A stretch of 64,000 nucleotides of DNA from Fabrea salina (GCA_022984795.1 JALIHJ010000021.1:227825-291824), one strand, 5' to 3'; positions 24,301 to 35,012 are shown, counted from the stretch's first letter. Translations and numbers: made by a program. Notes: generated from the sequence alone by a model not told the origin.

Positions 24301-27300
24301 TCGATTTCTTCTGAACCAAGTTTAATGAGCATGGTGTTTCTCCCCTTCTTGATGATGGCTTGGGACAACAAGGGTTCCAAAATAGCGTCTATTTCTTGTC
24401 CAATGCTTTCGAACATAACAATTTTGCCCATTGTGATGGCATTTTCTAACCTCTTGATCCACCTGTCTTGAGAAAACTGGATAATTTCTAACTCTTCTCC
24501 GTGCATCCCTCTAATCCACTTAGAGCCTTGCAGTTGTGGGTCAATTATTAGAGGCCAACGTTTGCAACTAGTGATCATACTTGCGTTTTCCACAGACATT
24601 CTGTCTGCAGGCAGTCCGAAGTTCTTCCACCTTGCTTCGTCTGCTCCAGTGCACAGGACCTTCAAAGGATCAACTCCTTCAGTGTAAGCTATTTTCCTTT
24701 CAACTATGTTGGGCAGCCAAGTTTCTGACCAAAGTTTCAGTCGCAAACTTGCAGAGAAAGGCCCAATGTAAGACACAAACGAAGAAGCAAGCAAAGCGTC
24801 TCCCAGAACTGTGACCATTTCTTTTTTGTACTGAGCTACGTTTTCGCTCCACCTAGTGTTTTCGTCCCCTAGGGAGCCTACGAGTTTCTCTGCCAAAGCC
24901 AGTTTGGTTTGGTACTCTTCAGCTTCTGACTCTACTTTTTCCTTTTTGACTTGTGCGTCAGTTAGTTTCTGTTGCAGAGTTTCTACGTGGTCTGTGGCAG
25001 CTTTGACCTTGGCACGGGCGCCTGAGAGTTCTTCTTCTTTGTCTGCAGCTTCTTTTTCAGCAGTTTCTTTGCGTTCCATCAAAGGTTTGACGTTTTTGTA
25101 GATCCTGTTGTACTCCACCACGTTAACTACCCAAGCACACAAGAAACTAGCAGCTTCTGACTTCTTGCCCATTTCTTTTTCGTTGAAGAAGTCCTGAGCA
25201 ATGATGGGTCTGAGTTGTTCCAGAATCCACTCGTCAATTTGTTCTTTGTTGAAGTTTTCAATTTCTTCTTTGAACTTAGCTGGTTGGTTCAGCATCTTCT
25301 GTGCAGCTTGCCACGCAAAGTTCTTCCGTTCTCCCCTCAAAAGCATCACAGCCTTTGCAACACTGTCTACTCCTTGAGGAGGTTTAGGCAGGGCTTTGAG
25401 TTCCTGGAGTGACTTCAGAGTCAAACAGTCCACTGCTTTTTTAGCTCTTTCCATCGCAGGTTGGGCTTCAGACAGTTCTGCTTCAGCTTCTGCCTTCAAC
25501 TTGTTGGCAGCTTGAGTGAGTTCTGCAGCAACAGCTTCTTCCTCAGCAGCGTCAGCCATTTCTTTGTCAGCCACTTCTTTGGCAGCAGTTACTTCTTCCA
25601 CCACTTGGCCTACGTACTCCTGTTCTTCTTTGACTTCAACCATCTTGACGTCAAGGTCTTGCTTAAGGTTTTCTACCTTGTCTTTGGTTTGGGCCAGTAT
25701 GTCCAGACCCTGGGACAGTCTTTCAATTGCTTGTTCGAGTCCTGCTCGTTTTTGGCCAATCAGTCTTTTGAAGAAGTCAATCAGTTCAAGGAAGGACTTA
25801 GGTGTGGTGTAGTTGTACCTACGTTCTCTCTGCAAGAAGTAAGCGTTGGCTTCGTTAACTGACACGTGCACGTCTGCCATGTAGTTAGCCATGGAATTCC
25901 TTATTTCGTCTGTGTCTACTTCAATCTCCTGCAAAAACTGGTAACCTACGTCGATCAGAGCTTCTCTTGGCCAGGGGTGGAACCAGTCAACCAGGGTGCA
26001 GGAAATGATTCCAGGGAACTTCCGTGCACGTCTTCGGAAAGTTTCTCCTACAGGCGAGAAGCACAGCACAATGTGCAAGTTCTTTCTAGCTTTGTCAATG
26101 AAGTACTCAAGCATAGCTTCAGGCGAGTCCACCAACACCCCTGCGCCTTTGGCTTCGTTGCGGAGAGAGTTAAAGATTCCGTCGAGTTCGTCTCTGTCAA
26201 ACAAGTCCTGGATGTACCCTGAACTCAAAATGTCGTTGATGTAGATCAAAAACCGTTCGTCTTGGATTTGGGTGTCTGTGAGCAAAAACACACAAGGACT
26301 CCCGCCTGCTTTGACTCCGGCCTTTTTGTACATTTCTTGGATGTCTGTTCTGAAGTCGTTCATGGTGTACTTGTCAGACACCAAAATGCTAATGACGTCG
26401 TAGCCCAAAATAAAGGCAGCCAAACGGGACAAAGACTGCTTTCCAGAACCTCCTACACCTACTAAAAGAGCGTTTCCTCCAGGCATGTCTAGGATCCTGG
26501 CTACTCTGCAAACGTGCTCCATAGCAATGTCGAAAAGCACCAAGTTCATTTGGGCGTTGGACTCGTTGTACTCGTCAAGTTTGTCAAGCAAAACTCTTTT
26601 AAGCTGGGCCATGTCTTTAATGGGCAAGTAAGCAGGGTCTCCGCCATGAGCACTCACGAACGAAGTGAAGATGTTGGGTTCTGCGTAGATTTCTTGACTA
26701 GCTTCGTCCTCGAACTTTTTGCAGCAGCGGTTAAGGTACTCTTTGTAGACTTCAACGTCTTTGTCAGCAATCAGTCTGTCCAAAAAGGTTCTATCGCACT
26801 CATGCATCCAAAGTTTCACAAAGTTGTCAACTGCACCTCTGTAAAGTCCAGGTTGACTCTGCATAACGCCTCCAATGATGCGTGAAATGTCTCTGAGGTT
26901 GAACTGGTAGTGGAACTTTTTAGCAGAAGGAGCAAACTCAGGGTTTGCACTGATGAGTTTAAAGAGCTCAAGTGTAGCATCAATGACTTTGTCTTTGAGT
27001 TTAGAAATCTTGGTGTCGAACTGGTTCAAGTGGCCTCCTAAGATAGAACTGTAAATGTGTACAAGGATTTCTTGGGAAGGAAGCATTGTGCCAAAAGTAG
27101 TAAAGTGACGCTGCAGTCGTGGGTCCACAGTGAAGGAACCTGCTTTGGGGTTCATGCAGGCCATGAACTGGATGTCCTTGAGTTTTTTCTGTTCTTCCAA
27201 GTGGTCCCTGTCAAACATTTGGTAGTAGTTCATCAACTGAATCAGCAAAGCTATGGGTGACTGGGTTCCGTAAGTGTCTACGTAAGGCATGTTCAAGTCG

Positions 27301-30300
27301 TCAATGAAGAAAATAAGTTGTTTGTTAGCTGGAGGACCGTACTCCCTACCCATTCTTTTTTCAACGTTGGACTCAATGAACCTTTGGAGTGCCATGGAGT
27401 CTGTGTAGTTGTTGAAGTTAATCGCTGAGTTCTGGACTTCTTCACTGTTCAAACAAGACAAGTAGTCCTTTGCTATGGTAGTTTTGCCAGTGCCACTGCC
27501 TCCAACAAACATTGTACCGCGGCGTCCCTGCACGTGCAGTTCAATCACAGCCTTTATTCTGATGATGTCCACAGTAGGCACAATGATGCTTGAAACTGTT
27601 TGTTCAGCAATAGGCACATACTCAGTAACTAAGTCTGCCCAGAGTTCCCAAGTTAGTTTCTTAGGGTCGAAGTAGTAGTCGTAAACAGTTCCTGCCTCCG
27701 GGAACTTCTTGAACTTGCTTCTCCACCAAGTGTTGAACTGTTTAGCCACAGTTTCGTCAGCAATAGCTCCTCCAATGGCCCAGACTCCTGCGTACATAAA
27801 GTAAGCTTCGAAAACGGTTTTCTTGTCTTCTTCTTTGAGGTTTTTAGCGACTTCCAGGAACTCTTTGGACTTCATTAAGGAAGACAACATGCAGCAAATG
27901 CTCTGCACAATAGAAATGTCCACTCGGGGCACTACTGGAGTGAACCTTCTGATTTCTTCAATGTTGTTTTCTTCTCCTTCAAAGAGTTGTTGGTAGTTAA
28001 GCATGAAGTGACTTTTAGCTATGTCGTCGTCCACTGTTTCCAGCCAAGAGTCCATGTAAGGCTTAGTTCCAATGTCTGTTTCGTTGATGTAAAGCACTCC
28101 TGCACGCGACACAGTAGCTGGGGTGGCGTTTCGCAAGTTAGAAATCTCAAAGATGAGTCTCATGGCTGAAGTCAAAGGAATCCTTTCGTTGGACACCAAA
28201 GTAAGGACTTTGTTGTCGTCCATGACTGTGTTAAGTGATTCAATCCAGTCAGGGTCAATGTCTCCGTCCAGTATAATCCACTTGTTTTTCTGGGTGGGTT
28301 TGTAGGGAGGTTGGTTCTTGTACATGTCCCTCATTACAACTGAAAGCACTCCGTCCTTCCACTCCTTGGTTTTGGTTAAGTACCCGAAGAGTTCGTGGGC
28401 TTCGACTGCTTTGGGGTTTATTGTTTCGTAAGCTGTTTCTGCTCCGTCAACTGCTGCTAGCATCTTCCACACTTCGGTTTTGCCGCATCCTGGAGGACCG
28501 ATTACAAACACTGAGTGCCTCACTTCCATGATTTCGGACAACTGAATGCACTTGCCTACAAAGGTTTCTTCAGCTTGCAGTTTGGCCCTTTTAGTCACTG
28601 CTTCGACCTTTTTGTACAAGTCAGGGTTGGTTTTGGCTTTGGGGTTCAAACCTGGGAACAAGTCCCTGATTAAAGTCAAGAAAATAGGTTTGTCGTCAGT
28701 CACGATCTTAGGCAAGTTAAAGTCTCTGAGTGCCCTCATAAGAACAGGGTCTTCGTCCATGTCTGTGTCTGCCCTTCTGAGTTTCCCAGCCATCCTGAGC
28801 ACTGACTTCACAGCCCTCAAACCCCAGTCGTAGTGCTTTTGCTTGGAAAGTAGTTCTTTGGACAGTCCGTACAAAGTCACGAACTTGTCTGAAAGCACTC
28901 TGGCGTTTTTGAAGCCCTCAGACATAAGCATGTTTTCGCAGATAAGTTTGGTGTCAGGCACAACCATAGCACAGGACCTAAACAGAGCCTTGATGTTTTC
29001 GGGAAGTTCAGTCCTTCCAGCGTAACCTGGGTTCATAGTGATAAAGAACCCAACAGTGTGTTTCAGCAAAATGTTTTCTTCTGCTTCGAAAATGAACCTT
29101 TCTTTGCCAGCTCTTTGGGCGTCCAGAATAGTTTTGACCTGAGTAGAAACCACAGACAACACCTCAATTGAAATCCTGTTAAACTCGTCAAAGCACCCCC
29201 AAGCACCTGTTTGCGCAAGACCTAAGAAAATCCTTGCCATGGACTCTTTGTTCATTTGGGGCGAACAGTTAAACACCATCACAGGCAAGCCAATGGCACG
29301 GCCCAAGTCCTTCACAGTTTCAGTCTTCCCAGTTCCTGCAGGTCCAGCAGGAGCTCCTCCCATAATCAAGTTCAAAGCCTGGGTCAAAGTGATGTAGCAC
29401 CTGTCTGTCAAAGGAGTAATCACAAGTCTTCCGCAGTTGCCCACGTACTCGTAAGAGTAGTAGTCTTTCCAGTCACAAATTGAAATGTGGCAGTCTTTGT
29501 TAGGGTCTGTTTCAGAAGCTATGCCTTTCCACTCAAACTTCAGTTGGCTCTGCCAGGCAAAGTCAGCTACGTCGCTTACTTTCGTCACAGCAAACTTCTC
29601 CACAACGTCCCTGCCGTGCACGTCAATAGTGATCAAACTGATGATTTTGCACCTGAGGTCAGAAGAGATGCCTGGTTGCATCACTCTGTCAATCAGTTTG
29701 TTGATTCTGTCAACAGAGACTTTTGCGTAGTCCTTCATGGCACTTTCAGACCCCACGAAAACTTCTTCGATAGTTCTAGTCACTTCTTCTGTCCAAACAA
29801 TTTGAGTTCCTACAATAGCTAACTGTGCAGGGTAGTCGTCAATCCAGATCTCTCTGGGTTTTTCTCCTTGGATGTCCCAGAGTTCTGCTGTTTGTCTGCC
29901 TTCTTCCAAAATAGCTTTTAGGACTTTCCTCATCATTTCTTCAAAACTACTCAGCCAAGACTCCACTGCTCCTTCGCAAGCAAACTTGCCGCCGTTGACC
30001 TTTTGGGGGAAAGGCACGTACTCGCTTTCTTCTTTAGAGTACATTCCAATAGCAGTGTTAAGTTTGTTCCCAGTAGGGCCACTCTCGAACTCCACTCCTC
30101 TCATGCCGTTGAACAAGTCACCTAAGTACTCACACACCCTGTGAGGGTTGTTTCCGTTCGAAAGGATGTCCAACAAGGCTTGGTTGGAAATGAAGTAAAA
30201 CCTAGGGAACTGCTTTTTCTTCTGGGCCAAGTACTCGTTCAGGGCGTTTTCGCAAACTTCAATTTCTTGGTTGATGGTGTCCAGGCTTTCTTTCCTGCCT

Positions 30301-33300
30301 TCTACAGTTGTGGCTTCAACAATCAAGGGGTTTTCTTTGGCGTCGTTCATGATGTCCCTAAACTCGTTGTCAATCCCTTCGAAGGCTTTGGTTTGGTCAG
30401 GCAGTTGGCTCCTGATATCCTCCGAAGCCAGGAAAATAGTTTCTAGTCTCTTCCAGTTCCTTTGCACCTTCAGCCACACGTCCAAAGTAGCCTCTACTGC
30501 TTTGAGGGTTCCTAGCCAGTGGTTGACTCGGTCTTTGAAGTACTCTATGCTTTTGCCTGAACTCTGCATACTCATTAGTTCCATAGAGTGGGTTTCGTAC
30601 ATCTCCACTACTTCGTCCAGAGGCAGAATCACTGGACAGTCTTTGTGGATTTCAAAGGCCAGTTCTGCCACTGCCCAAGCTGCTTCGATGGCGTTGAGTT
30701 TCTTTTCAATGTTAGCTTCTTTTCCTGCCTGAGCTACTATTTCGTTAACGTCGTCTGCGTGTTCGTGCAGTTTGAGGTGCAGAAGGTCGTCTAGACTGAA
30801 AGTGGGCGAGGTGTGGTTTATTTGTTTGTGGGTGATTTGCATGAGTTGTCTCCAGTGACGAGGTTCCATGTTTGGAGAGTGCAAGTCGTTAATCAGGGGC
30901 AAAATAGTTGCCATGTTCTTCACAGTGTCTTGGAGAGTTGCGTACCCCTTCCAAGTCCTGATTTCTTTAGGAAGCACCTTCACCATGTTTTGCAGGTTTT
31001 TGTTTTGTTCAAGCAAGTCTTCAGTGTCAATTTTGTCCCAAAGCGTAGTTTTCCAGTCACTGTACTGGTTGTGCACTAGGGAAATGGCGTCCCAAAGTAC
31101 TTTTAAGAACTGGAGTTCCTGTCTGCACTCCTTCAGGGGTCTGTAGTTGTTTTTCTCAAGTTCAAAGAGTTCGTTGAGTTCGTTGTTTGCTCTGGCTTCG
31201 GACTCAATTTCAATCAGGCCTACCAAGAGTCTGTCGATGGCTTCGTAGGACTCGTTAATCACCTCGTCAGTGAGTTCTCCAAAGTTGAAGGGGCACTGTC
31301 CCAAGAACTCTTTTCGGTACTCGTCGACTTTCCTGTCGAAGTCCCAGAGTTTGCTTTTGATCTTTTTGGTTTCTTCAGTTTGGTGGGGCAGAATGATTGC
31401 TTTCACGTTGTTGACTTTCAGTTTAAGGTCCTGCCACTTAGTTTTCATGTCTTCGATTTTGGTGATGAGGTCTTCGTTCATCTGGACTCCGTGCTTCTTC
31501 AAAAGCGTGACTTTGTCTCTTAGGGGCAAAAACATGTTGTCGCAGATCTCAGTGATGGTCCTTACGTCCCTGACGTGACTCATAACTTTCATAAGTGCTT
31601 CTTGGGGAATGTCTTCTTCGTCTTCAAGCTCGATTCCTTTGCTCACAGTTTCAATGAACTTGCTTAGGTTGTTTAGAGACCCGTTCACGTTCCTCAACAA
31701 AAACCCAGTGTACACACTGATCCAGTTCTGGACTCTGGTGTTAAGTGCCACTTTCAGTGGTTCCACGTTGATTCTGAGCCAAGCAATGTCGTGTGGACTC
31801 TGCATGCCTTCAATTTTGGACTTCACGTTTTTGAGTTTGGTGATTTCTCCGTCGAAGTTGCCGAGTTCAGGCATTTTGATGCTGACTCCTTCGAAGATAG
31901 GGTGTGACTGGAGTTTTTCTAAGCGTTGTTGTTCTTCTTCTTCGTCTTCTCCTTCTCCTTTTCCTTTCTTTTCGTTTTCTCCTTGCACCAGGAAGTCTTC
32001 GAAGGTTTCGTTCAGGTCTTTTTCCCACAAGTAAGAAAACTCCATGAACTCTGACTTGAACTTTTCTGTTTGCTGCTCAATCCAGTCCAGGTGGTTCTCC
32101 ACTTTGCTCAAACAGAACCTAAACTCAAAGTCGTCGTTCACTTCAATGATGTAGTCCCCTGGAATCAAGTCAAGTCTCCCTATCAAAGTAGAAATCTTCA
32201 CAAAGTCAGCTATCCACCCGTGGACCAAGTCCCTCAGTCCACTTCTCGACATGTTGCTTTGGATTTCTGGAGTGTAAATCACTCTGGTGTCAGCTAATTC
32301 AATTCGCACGTCAAACATAGGAAGCATGTCGTTCTTTTTGATGTAAACTGGGTCGAAGTAGTCTGACAACTGGAGCAGACTCTTTTTGATAACGTTCACA
32401 AGACCTTCAATAACTAGTCCGTTGACAAAGTCTTGGTAAATCCCCCACTCAGGTGACTTCTTGGCGTTTTTGACGCATTCTCCAATGTCTTTGATGAACT
32501 TGTTGATTTCTTTGCCTCCTTTGTCGATGTCGTTGAGTTTGTTTACAATCGAAGCTTTGCTGGCTTGGTCGAAGTCGTCAGGGTTCATGGGTTTGGCTTT
32601 GCGTTTGATGAGTGGTTCTTCAGCCCACTTCTTCATGATGTCTTTGATTCCGTTTAAGTTAGACTGCATCGTTTTAACAGTTTTGTTCACGTCCTGAACC
32701 ACAATCATTGAAGCTTGGATGAACTCGTTGATGTTGGGAGACCTCCACTTCAAGTCCTTCAAACCTGGTTCTAGAGTTTGGTCCATTTTTTCGATTCTTT
32801 CTTGGAGCAAAGGCTTTTCTACCGGGTGGAGTGTTTGCTTGACTTCGTTGTACATAAAAACTATCAGGTCCAAATTCGCAACTTGAGTTCGGTAAACTTC
32901 GTTCTTGGCATAGATTTCTTGGGCACTCTCAGGAACAGGCATGTTGATCAAAAGGAAGTGCTTGACTTCTCTGAGAAGTTTCACAAGCGCAGGGTCAAAG
33001 TTGACTTTGAGCAAGCCAGTTTCTTCCTCCCTTGCAAGGAGGGGTTGTTTTAGTTTCTCGCGTCCTGACTCCTCCACCTCTGACTGCCAAACCTCGATTT
33101 TGGAGTTTTGGTACTCAGTTAAAGACTTCATCAAAGACTTGTAGAGTTTCTGAACGTCTTTGTATTCTTCCCTTTCAAAAATAGCGTCGTTGAAAGTAGA
33201 CAGTTTTTCCATGGGCTCCTTAATGCGCTCCATCAAGCCACGAGTCCAGTTGATGGCTCCTGTGACTGGGGGCATGTTTTTGGGAATGGGGGCTCTAGAG

Positions 33301-35012
33301 TCCAGTTCGTCCACTAGTGGCTTATTTTCTAAGAAAATTTGCTGCACTAGTTTCAGGTCTTGCTTGTATGTTTCAAGCAGAGTGATATGCTTCTTTTCAA
33401 GTTCGTCTTGGATAATGGGTCGGTTTAGAAGTCCTTCAAAAGAGTCTAGCAGCTTGAACTGTCCGTAAATAGTGTCAGAGTCGTCGAATCCTTGAGTAAG
33501 GATGCTTGCCAAGCGCCTTTCAAGTTCTTTAATTTTGCACCTGAACTCGTAAAAGTCGTCGTCGAACTCTTTAGCACCGACGTCCATGATGTCGTACTCC
33601 ACTAGTTGGAAGTCCTTCACAGCTTGTTCAAATTCATCGAAAATCTGCATTACTGAAGAAGTCAGAGTTTTGCCTTTAGTGCCTCCAATTTGGATTTTGT
33701 TTAGTTTGGAAAACTGGACAATGGTGCTGGTGAAGTGCTGAATGTCTTGACAGCGCTCTGAAAAAGAGTCAAGTCTTACAAACAAAGCGTTAGTAGTGAT
33801 GTTCCAAGAGTCTCCAGCTTGAGCCTTGTACTCGAAAAAGGCTTCTTTGAACTTAGCAATGATGTCCAGGATCACTGACAACTTCTCGCAGGCCACAGAA
33901 GACTCTTCGTTTTCAATCATGTCAAAAATGTCTTTGCCACTCACGAAGTTCCTGGCTTGGCTTATGATGGCGTTGCAGATTTCCCTAACAATCACAACTA
34001 GTCTTGCAGGGGTGTTGTAGTACTCTGAGTGCTGCCAAATCAGCAAAAGAGTGTGCATGATAGGCACAAACAGTTCTTGGAGTTCAGGGAAGTCCTTGGT
34101 GTCGTCAGTGAGGTCGTAAAACAATCCTGAAAGGGTAGACAAGTACTTGTAGTTGTCATTAGCTTCCATTCGCGCAGCTTTGACTTCTTTTTTCAACTTA
34201 GCAAACTGGTTGGTGTAGGTAGACTTGTTTTGTTCAAGGAACTTAAGGACTTTGCTGATTTTTTCGCTTTGGAGTTGGTCGTGGATGGAGTTGAGGTTTT
34301 CAGCTTTATTTTTCCAAAAAGCAATTTCTACGAGGGGGTTGGGGTTTTGTCCTTGCTTAAGGGCAGTTTCGGGGTCTTGTTTGAGGACGTTTTTGATTTG
34401 TTTAGTCCAAGTGATCACAGCTCCTTCTAGCACGTGGGCTTTGTCTTTGCTAGTGATTCTGTCAGAAGTAGTTGTTTCTTGAGGGGGAACTGGAAGCATA
34501 GTGCGGCCTTTGACTTCCCCAATGGTTACGTAAATGATGGAAAGGAACTGGTGGAACTTGTTTTCAATCAGTTCTTTAGAAACTAGGTCAGACCAGCCTT
34601 TTTGGTTTTCAGGGTTAGCTAGGACTGGGAGGAAGACTTCTTGGCACAGCAAACTCATGTTTTCCAGAACTGTGCCAGACATTTCCATAAAGGCCAACAA
34701 CTCCTTTACTCGTTCAGGCTCAATAGCAATGCCTCTTTCTGTCTTGTACATGAAGACGCCTTTGCGCTGTTTGAAGTTCGAAGGAGGCGGCAGTGTAGTG
34801 AGGAGGTTAACTCCTTCGCCGCCTGCTGGCAGAAACAACAAGTGGCCCACTTCGTCAGAGTCGTCTAGAAACAGGCCTAGAGCCCGCGCATTGTCTTCGT
34901 TGTCAAAGGAGCGTTTGAAGCGTTCAAAGCTCTTCTTCATTCCTAGCAGTCCTGCTACCCGCTTCATGATGTAGTCCTGCACTTCTGAATTTGACTTTTT
35001 CTCTTCACCCAT
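21357..35012 (-). CDS. Axonemal outer-arm dynein heavy chain (beta/DNAH9-11-17 type)
   Basis: A single uninterrupted 4,551-codon frame. The N-terminus contains the axonemal tail signature FLPVLANPENQKGW and a T-M-L-P-V-P element as in the DNAH9/11/17 (ODA beta) group. The motor has four Walker A motifs: GPAGTGKT at ~1890 (AAA1), GPPGCGKT ~2174 (AAA2), GGSGTGKT ~2506 (AAA3) and GVGGSGKQ ~2854 (AAA4). The antiparallel stalk with its microtubule-binding tip, AAA5/6 and the C-terminal domain ending in a Y-V-F-T-A-Q-L-R-T strand follow. It powers ciliary beating. Length is normal for the family. No intron is required. The 145-nt spacer upstream is among the longest in the window. The beta assignment is by eye. 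Confidence 0.96.
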   Translation of the reverse strand: MGEEKKSNSEVQDYIMKRVAGLLGMKKSFERFKRSFDNEDNARALGLFLDDSDEVGHLLFLPAGGEGVNLLTTLPPPSNFKQRKGVFMYKTERGIAIEPERVKELLAFMEMSGTVLENMSLLCQEVFLPVLANPENQKGWSDLVSKELIENKFHQFLSIIYVTIGEVKGRTMLPVPPQETTTSDRITSKDKAHVLEGAVITWTKQIKNVLKQDPETALKQGQNPNPLVEIAFWKNKAENLNSIHDQLQSEKISKVLKFLEQNKSTYTNQFAKLKKEVKAARMEANDNYKYLSTLSGLFYDLTDDTKDFPELQELFVPIMHTLLLIWQHSEYYNTPARLVVIVREICNAIISQARNFVSGKDIFDMIENEESSVACEKLSVILDIIAKFKEAFFEYKAQAGDSWNITTNALFVRLDSFSERCQDIQHFTSTIVQFSKLNKIQIGGTKGKTLTSSVMQIFDEFEQAVKDFQLVEYDIMDVGAKEFDDDFYEFRCKIKELERRLASILTQGFDDSDTIYGQFKLLDSFEGLLNRPIIQDELEKKHITLLETYKQDLKLVQQIFLENKPLVDELDSRAPIPKNMPPVTGAINWTRGLMERIKEPMEKLSTFNDAIFEREEYKDVQKLYKSLMKSLTEYQNSKIEVWQSEVEESGREKLKQPLLAREEETGLLKVNFDPALVKLLREVKHFLLINMPVPESAQEIYAKNEVYRTQVANLDLIVFMYNEVKQTLHPVEKPLLQERIEKMDQTLEPGLKDLKWRSPNINEFIQASMIVVQDVNKTVKTMQSNLNGIKDIMKKWAEEPLIKRKAKPMNPDDFDQASKASIVNKLNDIDKGGKEINKFIKDIGECVKNAKKSPEWGIYQDFVNGLVIEGLVNVIKKSLLQLSDYFDPVYIKKNDMLPMFDVRIELADTRVIYTPEIQSNMSRSGLRDLVHGWIADFVKISTLIGRLDLIPGDYIIEVNDDFEFRFCLSKVENHLDWIEQQTEKFKSEFMEFSYLWEKDLNETFEDFLVQGENEKKGKGEGEDEEEEQQRLEKLQSHPIFEGVSIKMPELGNFDGEITKLKNVKSKIEGMQSPHDIAWLRINVEPLKVALNTRVQNWISVYTGFLLRNVNGSLNNLSKFIETVSKGIELEDEEDIPQEALMKVMSHVRDVRTITEICDNMFLPLRDKVTLLKKHGVQMNEDLITKIEDMKTKWQDLKLKVNNVKAIILPHQTEETKKIKSKLWDFDRKVDEYRKEFLGQCPFNFGELTDEVINESYEAIDRLLVGLIEIESEARANNELNELFELEKNNYRPLKECRQELQFLKVLWDAISLVHNQYSDWKTTLWDKIDTEDLLEQNKNLQNMVKVLPKEIRTWKGYATLQDTVKNMATILPLINDLHSPNMEPRHWRQLMQITHKQINHTSPTFSLDDLLHLKLHEHADDVNEIVAQAGKEANIEKKLNAIEAAWAVAELAFEIHKDCPVILPLDEVVEMYETHSMELMSMQSSGKSIEYFKDRVNHWLGTLKAVEATLDVWLKVQRNWKRLETIFLASEDIRSQLPDQTKAFEGIDNEFRDIMNDAKENPLIVEATTVEGRKESLDTINQEIEVCENALNEYLAQKKKQFPRFYFISNQALLDILSNGNNPHRVCEYLGDLFNGMRGVEFESGPTGNKLNTAIGMYSKEESEYVPFPQKVNGGKFACEGAVESWLSSFEEMMRKVLKAILEEGRQTAELWDIQGEKPREIWIDDYPAQLAIVGTQIVWTEEVTRTIEEVFVGSESAMKDYAKVSVDRINKLIDRVMQPGISSDLRCKIISLITIDVHGRDVVEKFAVTKVSDVADFAWQSQLKFEWKGIASETDPNKDCHISICDWKDYYSYEYVGNCGRLVITPLTDRCYITLTQALNLIMGGAPAGPAGTGKTETVKDLGRAIGLPVMVFNCSPQMNKESMARIFLGLAQTGAWGCFDEFNRISIEVLSVVSTQVKTILDAQRAGKERFIFEAEENILLKHTVGFFITMNPGYAGRTELPENIKALFRSCAMVVPDTKLICENMLMSEGFKNARVLSDKFVTLYGLSKELLSKQKHYDWGLRAVKSVLRMAGKLRRADTDMDEDPVLMRALRDFNLPKIVTDDKPIFLTLIRDLFPGLNPKAKTNPDLYKKVEAVTKRAKLQAEETFVGKCIQLSEIMEVRHSVFVIGPPGCGKTEVWKMLAAVDGAETAYETINPKAVEAHELFGYLTKTKEWKDGVLSVVMRDMYKNQPPYKPTQKNKWIILDGDIDPDWIESLNTVMDDNKVLTLVSNERIPLTSAMRLIFEISNLRNATPATVSRAGVLYINETDIGTKPYMDSWLETVDDDIAKSHFMLNYQQLFEGEENNIEEIRRFTPVVPRVDISIVQSICCMLSSLMKSKEFLEVAKNLKEEDKKTVFEAYFMYAGVWAIGGAIADETVAKQFNTWWRSKFKKFPEAGTVYDYYFDPKKLTWELWADLVTEYVPIAEQTVSSIIVPTVDIIRIKAVIELHVQGRRGTMFVGGSGTGKTTIAKDYLSCLNSEEVQNSAINFNNYTDSMALQRFIESNVEKRMGREYGPPANKQLIFFIDDLNMPYVDTYGTQSPIALLIQLMNYYQMFDRDHLEEQKKLKDIQFMACMNPKAGSFTVDPRLQRHFTTFGTMLPSQEILVHIYSSILGGHLNQFDTKISKLKDKVIDATLELFKLISANPEFAPSAKKFHYQFNLRDISRIIGGVMQSQPGLYRGAVDNFVKLWMHECDRTFLDRLIADKDVEVYKEYLNRCCKKFEDEASQEIYAEPNIFTSFVSAHGGDPAYLPIKDMAQLKRVLLDKLDEYNESNAQMNLVLFDIAMEHVCRVARILDMPGGNALLVGVGGSGKQSLSRLAAFILGYDVISILVSDKYTMNDFRTDIQEMYKKAGVKAGGSPCVFLLTDTQIQDERFLIYINDILSSGYIQDLFDRDELDGIFNSLRNEAKGAGVLVDSPEAMLEYFIDKARKNLHIVLCFSPVGETFRRRARKFPGIISCTLVDWFHPWPREALIDVGYQFLQEIEVDTDEIRNSMANYMADVHVSVNEANAYFLQRERRYNYTTPKSFLELIDFFKRLIGQKRAGLEQAIERLSQGLDILAQTKDKVENLKQDLDVKMVEVKEEQEYVGQVVEEVTAAKEVADKEMADAAEEEAVAAELTQAANKLKAEAEAELSEAQPAMERAKKAVDCLTLKSLQELKALPKPPQGVDSVAKAVMLLRGERKNFAWQAAQKMLNQPAKFKEEIENFNKEQIDEWILEQLRPIIAQDFFNEKEMGKKSEAASFLCAWVVNVVEYNRIYKNVKPLMERKETAEKEAADKEEELSGARAKVKAATDHVETLQQKLTDAQVKKEKVESEAEEYQTKLALAEKLVGSLGDENTRWSENVAQYKKEMVTVLGDALLASSFVSYIGPFSASLRLKLWSETWLPNIVERKIAYTEGVDPLKVLCTGADEARWKNFGLPADRMSVENASMITSCKRWPLIIDPQLQGSKWIRGMHGEELEIIQFSQDRWIKRLENAITMGKIVMFESIGQEIDAILEPLLSQAIIKKGRNTMLIKLGSEEIEYNPSFKLYLQTKLYNPHYRPEIAAQCTIVNFIVTESGLEDQLLATVVNIEKPELEEDKQKLVKEQNEYKVILADLEEQLLNNLSAADPSTILDNTELIEGLEKTKQTSSEIQEKTAKAQETEKNINEAREVYRRVAAEGAMLYFLIISLCNINHMYQYSLESFLTFFLKAIEKTETFEEVEERVLNLKANIRMTIFTWVSRGLFEKHKQIFLTQITLRLMQKGDLETPYDPQMANFLLKCPLKPNIEKPQSLDWLPETAWSAVQRLIEIEEFQNFATSMEKDAPTRFKEWFNDLAPENAKLPLDWKRLDNTPFQKLLVLRCLRPDRLTSAVNQWIRVELPKGDDYVDIDQGYSFGEILEFVLEDATNTTPIFFILSPGTNPVADVEVSGKKRGIEENKNYWNVAMGEGQEQLAMNCLEMGHKEGHWVILENIHLMPKWLLQLEKKLDVFASEGSNMNFRLFLSAEPSPDIPIGILDRSIKLTNEPPQGMKANLKRAMAQFNKEEFNERDPRVRSIIFGLCFFHATVLERRKFGPKGWNMLYPFSMGDLRDSSLVLNNYFENNQGSSKIPWEDLRYIFGEIMYGGHIVDDWDRRLCKTYLTNLMQDLLLDEFELFPFSDGRAGASFKSPAPTEHQKYVEYIDEAFPYETPLAFGLHSNAEIGFLTSQGQFLFSTLLELQPRDESAAEDSAAKTKNEIAQEIVSHIQEELNLENLKFDLDEIKSRVPEEDEKMSFINVFLQECEYMNYLLVEMDKSLKEINLALNGELTTTDKMEKTIDSLVLEKVPSTWTELAWPSCRGLSSWLVNLQARVEQLSKWKDEPTTVPKVTNIARLFNPQSFLNAVKQFHAQKTQSELNKLYIQTDITKRYENEIEDPPREGAFVTGLNLDGARWDVTNSMVEDSKPKEMFCPLPVVNCKAVLVQEGKEEKNIYHCPAYKTENRGNTYVFTAQLRTPKHPPAKWILAGVAIVMDVEGIGDPVKK

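Noticed and set aside
21435-34974. Many long open frames on the plus strand opposite the dynein gene
   Set aside because: They are antisense shadows of biased codons in a conserved dynein gene. None has recognisable domains.
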